Assembly: GCA_017860295.1 (NCBI GenBank)
Contig: JAFNAS010000003.1
Span: 62,001-126,000 of the forward strand
DNA: 64,000 bases
Direction: 5' to 3'
From: Bacteroidota bacterium
Lineage (GTDB): Bacteria > Bacteroidota > Bacteroidia > Bacteroidales > Paludibacteraceae
Notes under the pieces: model-generated
Databases searched by the model: none
What the model was told of the DNA's origin: nothing
Seen by the model: only the letters and a program-made list of their open reading frames with translations
Part shown: positions 1 to 7,022 of the stretch, piece by piece
Numbering within the stretch: the first letter of the stretch is position 1
Layout: each line of letters starts with the position of its first letter
Program-made: the position numbers and the translations under genes

Positions 1-1
1 T

Positions 2-928
2 ACCGATCAGGGATATAATCTGATACATCCCACCGATGGGGTTCAGAATGTAGGAAATCAAGTATATAACGACTGGTTGCCGGGTGTGCATATCAAATAT
101 TCACCCTGGGAGAACCACAACATCAGGGCATCTTACTACCGTTCGCTCAATCGCCCGAGCTTTTTCGAAATTGTACCGTACAATATTGTGAATGAAGATT
201 ATACCGAAAAGGGCAATCCAAATCTAAAACATACTACGGCCGATAATTTCGATCTTCGGTATGAATTTTTCCCAAAGTCGTCGGAACAATTGATGGTCGG
301 ATTGTTTTATAAAAAGATCAACAATCCCATTGAGTATGGAATGACTACTCAGGGGCAGGGCACATTCTATATGCCCGAAAATTTCGGAACGGCCACCAAT
401 TATGGAGTGGAGGTGGATGCGATCAAGTATTTCAATGCTTTCGGCGTAAAAGCAAACTATACTTACACTAAATCGTCCATTACCACCACCAAATTGCTTA
501 ATTATTTGGATGGTACGACGATAAAAACCAAAAATGTTGATCAAACACGTTCCCTCTATGGTCAATCGCCCTCGGTAGCAAATGTCGCTTTACTCTATAA
601 AGCGAGTAAAATCGGATTCGATGCTCAACTGATGTGTATCTATAATGGTGAGCGATTGTATACTGTATCACATTATTACAACAACGATTTGTGGCAAAAA
701 GAGAGTTTTCAACTTGATGCTTCGGTCGAGAAAAAATGGGGGCATCGTATATCTACGTTTATCAAGGCATCCAATCTTCTGAATTCGCCGATGATCGTCT
801 ATCTGAAACAGACAAATCCGGCCAACGCGGATGTTGCAAGTCTGGAGTTATGTAACGGAGGCACTTTGGTACGGAAAGACCGGTATGGTATTCAATTCCA
901 ACTCGGATTCCGTATGAAACTCGAATAG
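2..928 (+). CDS. TonB-dependent outer-membrane receptor, C-terminal part (5' truncated by window edge)
   Basis: The frame is open from base 2, so the gene begins before the window; about 308 residues are visible. They look like the last strands of a TonB-dependent receptor beta-barrel: many aromatic-rich alternating segments, a barrel motif around YYRSLNRPSF, a GNPNLKHTTADNFDLRYE segment typical of these receptors in Bacteroidota, and a C-terminal strand ending LGFRMKLE. The protein would sit in the outer membrane and import a ligand using TonB energy. The plug domain and any carboxypeptidase-like N-terminal domain lie outside the window. A Big_2/beta-helix lipoprotein and an acid-phosphatase-like enzyme follow on the same strand, so phosphate or phosphoester uptake is a reasonable inference, but substrate cannot be read from this part. 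Confidence 0.88.
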   Translation, partial: TDQGYNLIHPTDGVQNVGNQVYNDWLPGVHIKYSPWENHNIRASYYRSLNRPSFFEIVPYNIVNEDYTEKGNPNLKHTTADNFDLRYEFFPKSSEQLMVGLFYKKINNPIEYGMTTQGQGTFYMPENFGTATNYGVEVDAIKYFNAFGVKANYTYTKSSITTTKLLNYLDGTTIKTKNVDQTRSLYGQSPSVANVALLYKASKIGFDAQLMCIYNGERLYTVSHYYNNDLWQKESFQLDASVEKKWGHRISTFIKASNLLNSPMIVYLKQTNPANADVASLELCNGGTLVRKDRYGIQFQLGFRMKLE

Positions 929-973
929 AAAATCACAATAAGATCATATAATAATAAAAAATAGCCGCAGATT

Positions 974-2605
974 ATGACACATACAGATTTATTGTTCTGC
1001 ATAAAATCAACTTGTTTTAGAAAACATCACCCCTTTGTCGCGATTATGGTCGTATGTTGTATTTTCTTGTTATTGATGGGGTGTGCCAAGAACGAAAACC
1101 TTTCGGTTGTGGAAGTGACACTATCTTCTAATTCGTTGACCATGAAGCCTGGCGACACGCAAACACTTTCAGTAAACTTTTTCCCTCGTAACGCCGCTAA
1201 TCAGTCTGCAACATGGAGTGCAACCGATACCTCCATTGTGAAAGTGAGCAGTAGTGGGGTGGTCACCGCCATTCGTCCGGGGAGTTCGAAGGTCAAAGTG
1301 ATTTCCCAAGATACCAACGAGAGCGACTCCTGTTCCATAACGGTTGACCCTTCCAATACCGTTTCTGTTTCGGGCGATATTTCGGGAACATGGCCAGCCT
1401 ATTCGGTTATTCATGTTGACGGTCAGGTAAATATCCCTGCCGGTAAAACACTCACCATCGAAAAAGGAGTGCAGGTAATTATCAATACCGCCGGACAGGA
1501 TGCTAATAATACCAAAATAGAATTGATCGTTAAAGGCAATCTCTATTGTTATGGCACGGAAGCCGATCCCGTATTGTTTTCTGTGGCTTCGGCTTCGCGC
1601 ACCACAGCCAATACTTTTGGGCGTCTGTGGGGCGGCATTATCGGTGCAACCACATGCTCCGAAATGGTTTTAGATCATACCATCGTGGAATATACCGGTG
1701 CAATAACCACTACAACATCGCAATCGGCGGTACTTGGGCTGTTCAAATCGGCTGGTGGCGAAGGAATGGTTGCATTCAATACCAATAATCCAAGTGGAAA
1801 ATATGTGGTAACCAATTCCGTGTTCCGCAATACCGGCGAAGATGCGATCTACGTGCAGGGCGGATCGTGTATTTTTACCTACAACAAGTTTTATGCAGTG
1901 GGGTCGACCGGAGGCGAAGCTATCAATGTAAAGGCTGGTTGTGTAGTCGATGCGGCTTACAATTTGATGTACAGTCCCAATACCAACGCCTTCAAACTGT
2001 CGAGTTCCGGCCAAAGCACTTCACGTCCACAGGCCAAGATCAATGCTTACAACAACACGATTCTCAATGCCGGCTGGCGGCGCGACCCTACCGATCCGAA
2101 GGGAGGCTCTGTTTGGGCTGAAAAAGGAGCATTGGTTAATGTGGTTAACAATCTGATTGTTAATTGTATGTTTGGAATTAAGGCACCGAGTTTTGGTGTA
2201 AGTGCAACCACCGGTCCTGCTCTTGCCAGTGTGATCGATTACAATTATTACGCATCGGGAACCCAGTCGAGTACGGTGCCTCAGCACATTGCCAACGGCA
2301 CGGCGACAGCTTATGCCGGGTTCAAAGCGGGAGTGACAAACGTGGTGTACGGAGCGCACGACAAAGCCGGAGCGGGAGTTGGATTGAACGATCCCACTTT
2401 TACCAATTTTCCCTTCTTTACGAACCCCTTGTTGAGCTATACGTTCGATTCAAGCTGGGATTTTCATCTCAAAAGCGGATCGCCGGCTGTTACCGGAGGA
2501 ACTACTCTGACGCCGTATTTTAATGGTAGTGGATTGGTAATTAATGGTATAACTTACAAATCGCCCCTTTCATCGGTATGTTTTGGGGCGTTCGGTACAA
2601 ATTAA
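974..2605 (+). CDS. Lipoprotein with Big_2 (Ig-like) domain and parallel beta-helix-like region
   Basis: 543 residues. The N-terminus has a basic stretch, a hydrophobic core and a lipobox LLLMGC (Cys37), so it is probably lipidated. A later ATG at 1046 would leave no positive charge in the signal, so I keep 974. Residues about 45-125 form a bacterial Ig-like group 2 domain (LTMKPGDTQTLSVNFFP, SGVVTAIRPGSSKVKV). The rest is rich in Asn, Gly and beta-strand turns (for example NKFYAVGSTGGEAINV) like right-handed parallel beta-helix proteins, without a recognisable catalytic motif. It lies 45 bp after the TonB receptor and 24 bp before the phosphatase, so the three genes are probably one operon. 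Role is likely surface binding or degradation of a polymer; the substrate is unknown. Confidence 0.7.
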   Translation: MTHTDLLFCIKSTCFRKHHPFVAIMVVCCIFLLLMGCAKNENLSVVEVTLSSNSLTMKPGDTQTLSVNFFPRNAANQSATWSATDTSIVKVSSSGVVTAIRPGSSKVKVISQDTNESDSCSITVDPSNTVSVSGDISGTWPAYSVIHVDGQVNIPAGKTLTIEKGVQVIINTAGQDANNTKIELIVKGNLYCYGTEADPVLFSVASASRTTANTFGRLWGGIIGATTCSEMVLDHTIVEYTGAITTTTSQSAVLGLFKSAGGEGMVAFNTNNPSGKYVVTNSVFRNTGEDAIYVQGGSCIFTYNKFYAVGSTGGEAINVKAGCVVDAAYNLMYSPNTNAFKLSSSGQSTSRPQAKINAYNNTILNAGWRRDPTDPKGGSVWAEKGALVNVVNNLIVNCMFGIKAPSFGVSATTGPALASVIDYNYYASGTQSSTVPQHIANGTATAYAGFKAGVTNVVYGAHDKAGAGVGLNDPTFTNFPFFTNPLLSYTFDSSWDFHLKSGSPAVTGGTTLTPYFNGSGLVINGITYKSPLSSVCFGAFGTN

Positions 2606-2629
2606 TACAGCAAAATAACTATTTGAAAA

Positions 2630-3571
2630 ATGAACAATCAAATTCGAATTCTTTTCGCATTGTTTCTGAGCTTGCAGTTTGGTTTCTCGGCCATGGCGCA
2701 GTTGATACCAAAATCTGTTTCTGTCGATAAAGGGGCATATAATTTCTTCATAATCTCGGATGTAGGCCGCAACGGATACTATCAACAACGAACGGTGGCC
2801 AATGCAATGGGAGATTTGGCAGAGAAAATACATCCCAACTTTATTATTTCCAGTGGCGATACATTTCATTACAATGGAGTTCGGAGCACAAGCGATCCGT
2901 TGTGGTACAGCAATTTCGAGAGCGTTTATACCCATCCCGAGCTATTGGTCGATTGGTATATTATTTTGGGAAATCATGAGTACCGGGGAAATACGCAGGC
3001 AGTGCTTGATTACACCAAGATCAGCCGTCGGTGGAATATGCCGGGTCGGTATTACACGATAGCAGGTCAGGTCGATTCGGTCAATTCTATTCGGATCGTG
3101 TTTATCGATACAGCGCCTTTCGTGCAGGAATATAGGAAAAAGGCGGATAAATATCCGGATGCTTCTCAACAAGATACGAATAAACAGTTGCAATGGATTG
3201 ACAGTGTGTTGGCTTCATCGCACGAGAAATGGAAAATCGTAGTTGGGCATCATCCTGTCTATTCGGTTGATACCAAGCATGGTAACACGGATGAATTGAT
3301 AGCGCAACTTGATCCTGTGCTGCGAAAATATAAGGTCGACTTCTATTTTGCGGGACACATTCACAATGCGCAACATATTCAGAAAGACGGGTTTGATTAT
3401 ATTGTAAGTCCTTCGGGTTCGTTAGGCCGACCGGCTTTTAATGGTCCTGATACGAAATTTTCCAATGCGTCGGAAGGGTTTACCGTCTGTTCGGTTTCGG
3501 GCAATAGTTTTGCTGTTATTTTTGTCAATGAAAAGGGGCAACAATTGTATCGATACGAAAAGAAAAAATGA
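2630..3571 (+). CDS. Secreted calcineurin-like metallophosphoesterase (tartrate-resistant acid phosphatase-like)
   Basis: 313 residues with a signal peptide cleaved near AMAQ (residues 21-24), hence periplasmic or exported. The metal-binding blocks of the calcineurin/purple-acid-phosphatase fold are in order: SDVG (Asp44), SGDTFH (Asp77), GNHEYRG (Asn115, His116), VGHHPVYS (His207/208) and AGHIHN (His243, His245). Length and order match ACP5-type acid phosphatases, which hydrolyse phosphomonoesters. In purple acid phosphatases the second block is GDxxY and the Tyr binds ferric iron; here the aligned residue is His80. As last gene of the TonB-receptor/lipoprotein set it may release phosphate or a substrate for import (inference). 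A stem-loop follows at 3617-3652. Confidence 0.85.
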   Translation: MNNQIRILFALFLSLQFGFSAMAQLIPKSVSVDKGAYNFFIISDVGRNGYYQQRTVANAMGDLAEKIHPNFIISSGDTFHYNGVRSTSDPLWYSNFESVYTHPELLVDWYIILGNHEYRGNTQAVLDYTKISRRWNMPGRYYTIAGQVDSVNSIRIVFIDTAPFVQEYRKKADKYPDASQQDTNKQLQWIDSVLASSHEKWKIVVGHHPVYSVDTKHGNTDELIAQLDPVLRKYKVDFYFAGHIHNAQHIQKDGFDYIVSPSGSLGRPAFNGPDTKFSNASEGFTVCSVSGNSFAVIFVNEKGQQLYRYEKKK

Positions 3572-3616
3572 GCAGTATTCGGGAAATCAAATCATTATGG
3601 ACGTAATCAATACAAA

Positions 3617-3652
3617 AATGCCGGAAGGATCTACTATCTTTTTCCGGCATTT
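3617..3652 (+). terminator. Rho-independent terminator after the phosphatase gene
   Basis: Inverted repeat AATGCCGGA / TCCGGCATT separated by about 16 nt and followed by TTG. It lies 46 bp after the phosphatase stop codon and before the promoter of the acetyltransferase gene. Confidence 0.6.
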
Positions 3653-3716
3653 GTCGTGTAATAAATGCGTAACGTAAGCTTTATCAAGTTGTAACGTTCT
3701 ACCCCCATTTCTCATT

Positions 3717-3724
3717 TATCTTTG
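3717..3724 (+). promoter_or_regulatory. Bacteroidota -7 element upstream of the GNAT gene
   Basis: TATCTTTG matches the -7 consensus TAnnTTTG and lies 22 bp before the start codon. No good -33 TTTG at the right distance is seen, so confidence is moderate. Confidence 0.45.
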
Positions 3725-3746
3725 CGTCAAACATCAATCTCTGTCT

Positions 3747-4271
3747 ATGCAAAAAATCGAAATTATCGAATATTCGGATCAATACAAGGATTGCTTCAAG
3801 GCGTTGAATTATGCCTGGATTTCAAAATACTTTTGGGTCGAACCGACTGATGAATACGTGCTGTGTAATCCGGTTGAGGCTATTTTGGAGAAAGGCGGAT
3901 ATATTTTCTTTGCCCGGCAGAACGATACGATTGTGGGAACCTGTGCTTTGATGAAAGTGGAACCTCTTGTTTATGAGTTGGGTAAAATGGCTGTCGAGGA
4001 GTCCTGTCGTGGACTTGGGATAGGCACCATGCTGATGAAAACCGTGATTGCCAAAGCAAAGAAAATGAAGCTTCGGAAATTGGTTCTCTATTCGAATACA
4101 AGACTTCATGCGGCAATCAACATGTACATCCGCTTCGGTTTTTACCTGGTTCCAAAGACTGATTTTCACAATCACCGGGCTAATATGAAGATGGAACTGA
4201 AGCTGATGGAGAGGGGTTTACGGCGGTCGTTTAAGCCCAAAGAGCAGTGTATTCTCCACGTCTGGGAATAG
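3747..4271 (+). CDS. GNAT family N-acetyltransferase
   Basis: 174 residues. Residues about 75-115 hold the GNAT core: a strand LGKMAVEESCRGLGIGTMLM, where the RGLGIG loop matches the acetyl-CoA pyrophosphate-binding Q/RxxGxG/A motif, then the helix VIAKAKKMKLRKLVLYSN. The C-terminal YIRFGFYLVPK segment is the usual GNAT alpha4/beta7 region. It would transfer an acetyl group from acetyl-CoA to an amine; the substrate cannot be read. It is a cytoplasmic single gene with its own promoter-like element at 3717. Confidence 0.82.
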   Translation: MQKIEIIEYSDQYKDCFKALNYAWISKYFWVEPTDEYVLCNPVEAILEKGGYIFFARQNDTIVGTCALMKVEPLVYELGKMAVEESCRGLGIGTMLMKTVIAKAKKMKLRKLVLYSNTRLHAAINMYIRFGFYLVPKTDFHNHRANMKMELKLMERGLRRSFKPKEQCILHVWE

Positions 4272-4385
4272 AAGGATATACACTTGGAAATCAATCGTGA
4301 TGGCGTTTGTCATTTTTTATGAATAGGGTAATTTTACAAACAGATTGACACGATAATAATTGATAATAAAGAGTTTTAACAATAA

Positions 4386-4423
4386 AAGCCCGCCGAAACT
4401 TTTCATTTCGGCGGGCTTTTGCT
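4386..4423 (+). terminator. Strong bidirectional stem-loop between GNAT gene and etfB
   Basis: AAAGCCCGCCGAAA and TTTCGGCGGGCTTT form a near-perfect 14-bp stem followed by T residues. A possible -7 element TATTTTTG (4423-4430) overlaps its right edge and could serve etfB. The rest of the 4272-4562 gap shows no gene; a 70-codon minus-strand reading frame there runs straight through this hairpin and is not credible. Confidence 0.75.
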
Positions 4424-4562
4424 ATTTTTGCAATCCCTAAATTTTTGGATGCGACAGTTTTGGCTGTTTGCGGCAGAGTCCTTTGTATGCGCTTTATGAG
4501 CATGATCGGGCCCTGTTTTTGTGTTGAGAGACAATAAATTTATATATCAAACCAGAAACCTT

Positions 4563-5435
4563 ATGAGTCTAAAAATTGTAGTATTAGCGAAACAAGTGCC
4601 AGATACCCGCAATGTGGGTAAGGACGCCATGAAAGCCGACGGGACGGTAAACCGTGCAGCTCTGCCTGCGATTTATAACCCCGAAGACTTGAATGCTCTC
4701 GAGCAAGCTTTGCGATTGAAAGACCGTTTCGAAGGTTCCACCGTTACCATTGTGACTATGGGCCCGGGACGTGCCGCCGAAATCATTCGCGAAAGCCTCT
4801 ACCGTGGAGCCGACAACGGTTACCTCCTTACCGACCGCGCTTTTGCCGGTTCCGATACGCTTGCAACTTCTTATGCGCTCTCTTGTGCAATCAAAAACCT
4901 TCCCGAAGTAGACGTAATCGTTTGCGGTCGCCAGGCTATCGATGGCGATACTGCTCAGGTTGGTCCTCAGGTGGCTGAAAAGCTGGGTTTGCCGCAAATT
5001 ACTTATGCAGAAGAGATTCTCGACGTAAAAGATGGTAAAATTACCGTAAAACGTCGTCTCGAACGTGGTGTGGAAGTGGTTGAAGGTAAATTGCCAATTC
5101 TGATTACCGTCAATGGTTCCGCTCCTGACTGCCGTCCGCGTCATGCCAAATTAGTGATGAAATACCATCATGCGAAGACCGTGACCGAACGTCAGGAACA
5201 AAACGACGATTACATGTTCATGTTTGACAAACGCCCCTATTTGAACATTACAGAATGGAGCGTGAATGATATTCAAACCGATATTAACTGGTTGGGTCTC
5301 AAAGGTTCTCCTACAAAGGTTAAAGCTATCGAAAATGTTGTTTTTCAGGCAAAAGAGAGCAAACGCTTAGCTGGTAAAGACAGCGAAATCGATGAGTTGA
5401 TGAAAGAACTTATTGCAAACCACACAATCGGATAA
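4563..5435 (+). CDS. etfB: Electron transfer flavoprotein beta subunit
   Basis: 290 residues from the ATG at 4563; an upstream in-frame GTG (4521) would add 14 residues with no homologous character. The N-terminus MSLKIVVLAKQVPDT and the segments VNRAALPAIYNPEDLNALEQ and TIVTMGPGRAAEIIRESLYRG are diagnostic of EtfB/FixA, as is the conserved region VCGRQAIDGDTAQVGPQVAE. EtfB binds AMP (or FAD in bifurcating forms) and with EtfA carries electrons from acyl-CoA dehydrogenases. The etfA gene follows after 68 bp and an acyl-CoA dehydrogenase after that, so the locus is one functional unit of fatty-acid or branched-acyl redox metabolism in the cytoplasm. Confidence 0.95.
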   Translation: MSLKIVVLAKQVPDTRNVGKDAMKADGTVNRAALPAIYNPEDLNALEQALRLKDRFEGSTVTIVTMGPGRAAEIIRESLYRGADNGYLLTDRAFAGSDTLATSYALSCAIKNLPEVDVIVCGRQAIDGDTAQVGPQVAEKLGLPQITYAEEILDVKDGKITVKRRLERGVEVVEGKLPILITVNGSAPDCRPRHAKLVMKYHHAKTVTERQEQNDDYMFMFDKRPYLNITEWSVNDIQTDINWLGLKGSPTKVKAIENVVFQAKESKRLAGKDSEIDELMKELIANHTIG

Positions 5436-5503
5436 TCAATTGTCGGGATAGATGACCTTTATGGTCGTATAACTGTCTCATAAACAAAACAAAAACGCAA
5501 AAC

Positions 5504-6523
5504 ATGAACAATATTATAGTTTATCTCGAAATTGAAGAGGGTGTTGTTGCCGATGTAAGCCTTGAACTGCTTACCAAGGCTCGCTCTCTGGCAACTAAAC
5601 TGAAATGTAAACTCGAAGCGCTTGCTATCGGTTCTCAGCTGGATGGCATTGGCGCTCAGGTTTTCCAATATGGTGTCGACAAATTGTACCTTGCCGACGA
5701 CGTTCGCCTCTATCCTTATACTTCGATGCCCCACACTTCGGTGTTGGTCAATCTTTTCAAGGAAGAAAAACCACAAATCGCCCTGATGGGTGCTACCAGC
5801 ATCGGTCGTGACCTCGGTCCCCGCGTCTCTTCAGCACTGTTCAGCGGATTGACAGCCGACTGTACCGCGCTCGAAATCGGCGATCACGAAGATAAAAAAG
5901 AGGGTAAATCGTATACTGATCTGCTTTATCAGATCCGTCCTGCTTTCGGTGGTAACATCGTGGCAACCATCATCAACCCCGAATGCCGTCCACAGATGGC
6001 TACCGTTCGCGAAGGTGTGATGAAAAAAGAGATTTTCGATGCTAACTACAAAGGTGAAGTCGTAAATCTTGAGGTGGCAAAATATGTAAGCGATTCCGAT
6101 TTTGTGGTAAGCGTGATCGAACGCCACATGGAAAAATCGAAGAGCAACCTGAAGTCCTCTCCTATCATCGTGGCCGGTGGTTACGGTATGGGCTCGAAAG
6201 AGAACTTCAAATTGCTTGAAGAACTGGCTTCGGTTTTGGGTGGTGAAGTAGGCGCTTCGCGTGCAGCTGTCGATGCAGGTTTCGCCGAACATGATATGCA
6301 AATCGGTCAGACCGGTGTTACCGTTCGCCCTAAATTGTATATTGCCTGTGGTATTTCCGGTCAGATTCAGCACATTGCCGGTATGCAGGAAAGTTCCATC
6401 ATCATTGCCATCAACAATGACGAAAACGCTCCGATCAATGCCATTTCCGACTACGTGATTACTGCTAACGTGGAAGACGTAGTGCCGAAAATGATTAAGT
6501 ATTATAAGCAGAACAGCAAGTAG
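5504..6523 (+). CDS. etfA: Electron transfer flavoprotein alpha subunit
   Basis: 339 residues, normal EtfA length. The N-terminal domain starts MNNIIVYLEIEEG; the C-terminal FAD-binding domain is evident in VAGGYGMGSKENFKLLEELA, VGASRAAVDAGF, QIGQTGVTVRPKLYIACGISG and the helix IIAINNDENAPINAISDY, which contacts the flavin. It pairs with the EtfB product. Its stop codon lies directly against a GTAGTGAG-type repeat and the four-helix-bundle gene, which separate it from the acyl-CoA dehydrogenase. Confidence 0.95.
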   Translation: MNNIIVYLEIEEGVVADVSLELLTKARSLATKLKCKLEALAIGSQLDGIGAQVFQYGVDKLYLADDVRLYPYTSMPHTSVLVNLFKEEKPQIALMGATSIGRDLGPRVSSALFSGLTADCTALEIGDHEDKKEGKSYTDLLYQIRPAFGGNIVATIINPECRPQMATVREGVMKKEIFDANYKGEVVNLEVAKYVSDSDFVVSVIERHMEKSKSNLKSSPIIVAGGYGMGSKENFKLLEELASVLGGEVGASRAAVDAGFAEHDMQIGQTGVTVRPKLYIACGISGQIQHIAGMQESSIIIAINNDENAPINAISDYVITANVEDVVPKMIKYYKQNSK

Positions 6524-6525
6524 CG

Positions 6526-6551
6526 TGTAGTGAGTAGCCGGTAGTTAGTAG
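6526..6551 (+). repeat. GTAGTGAGTAG-type repeat, left boundary of the inserted four-helix-bundle gene
   Basis: Degenerate tandem of GTAG/GTAGTGAG units starting 3 bp after the etfA stop codon. A complementary array lies at 6981-7008 on the other side of the inserted gene. A related stretch (AGTAGGCGGTAGTTA) is at 31808-31822. Confidence 0.5.
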
Positions 6552-6574
6552 AAATTTGTAATTGGTGTCGTTAA

Positions 6575-6952
6575 ATGAGAACATCCAATTTTGAAGACTT
6601 AGTAGTATGGCAAAAGGCGCATGAATTTGTACTTTTTGCATATAAAATCACTTCAAAATTTCCGAAGGAAGAGTTGTTCGGATTGACAAATCAATTCAGA
6701 AGAGCCGCAGTTTCTATTCCGGCTAATATTGCAGAAGGATATCGAAAGCGCGGAATCAAGGACAAGCTACGTTTTTATAATATTTCTGCGGGGTCAGCGG
6801 ACGAATGTCGGTACTACATCATTCTTGCAAAAGACTTAAATCTCATTGATCAAATTGAATACGATAATTTATACAATAGTATAAACATAGTTTCGAAATT
6901 ATTGACCGGTTATTGTAAAGGAATAATAAATCAAACAAATAGTAATGATTAG
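6575..6952 (+). CDS. Four-helix-bundle protein (23S rRNA intervening-sequence/S23 type)
   Basis: 125 residues with the family's signature: an N-terminal FEDLVVWQKAHEFV helix, the RRAAVSIPANIAEGYRKR motif and the SAGSADECRYYIILAKDL helix. Members fold into a pentamer-forming four-helix bundle and are encoded either inside 23S rRNA insertions or as free-standing genes; the cellular role of the latter is unknown. The same superfamily includes Avd of diversity-generating retroelements, but no reverse transcriptase or template repeat is seen here. The gene splits the etfBA-ACAD unit and is bracketed by GTAGTGAG-like arrays, which suggests it arrived as a small inserted cassette (inference). Confidence 0.88.
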   Translation: MRTSNFEDLVVWQKAHEFVLFAYKITSKFPKEELFGLTNQFRRAAVSIPANIAEGYRKRGIKDKLRFYNISAGSADECRYYIILAKDLNLIDQIEYDNLYNSINIVSKLLTGYCKGIINQTNSND

Positions 6953-6980
6953 ATTGGATGCAGACAAGCCGATTTGCTTC

Positions 6981-7008
6981 TCACTACCCACTCCTCACTA
7001 CTATCTAC
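6981..7008 (-). repeat. GTAGTGAG-type repeat, right boundary (inverted relative to 6526-6551)
   Basis: The reverse complement of this stretch is again a string of GTAGTGAG/GTAG units, so the four-helix-bundle gene lies between imperfect inverted repeats. It ends 14 bp before the acyl-CoA dehydrogenase start codon. Confidence 0.5.
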
Positions 7009-7022
7009 AAAGAAAAACAACC

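Noticed and set aside
974-1046. Later start at 1046 for the Big_2 lipoprotein
   Set aside because: It would leave a signal of 12 residues without positive charge before the lipobox Cys; the start at 974 gives a normal basic region.
3689-3728. A fourth ECF-type promoter before the GNAT gene (TTGTAAC ... GCGTC)
   Set aside because: AAC and CGTC are 29 bp apart rather than 16, and the GCGTC follows directly on a normal -7 element TATCTTTG.
4291-4503. Minus-strand 70-codon frame between the GNAT gene and etfB
   Set aside because: Runs through the strong terminator hairpin at 4386-4423 and lacks family features.
6526-7008. Diversity-generating retroelement, because S23-type proteins include Avd
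   Set aside because: No reverse transcriptase, template repeat or variable repeat with A-to-N changes was seen in the neighbourhood.
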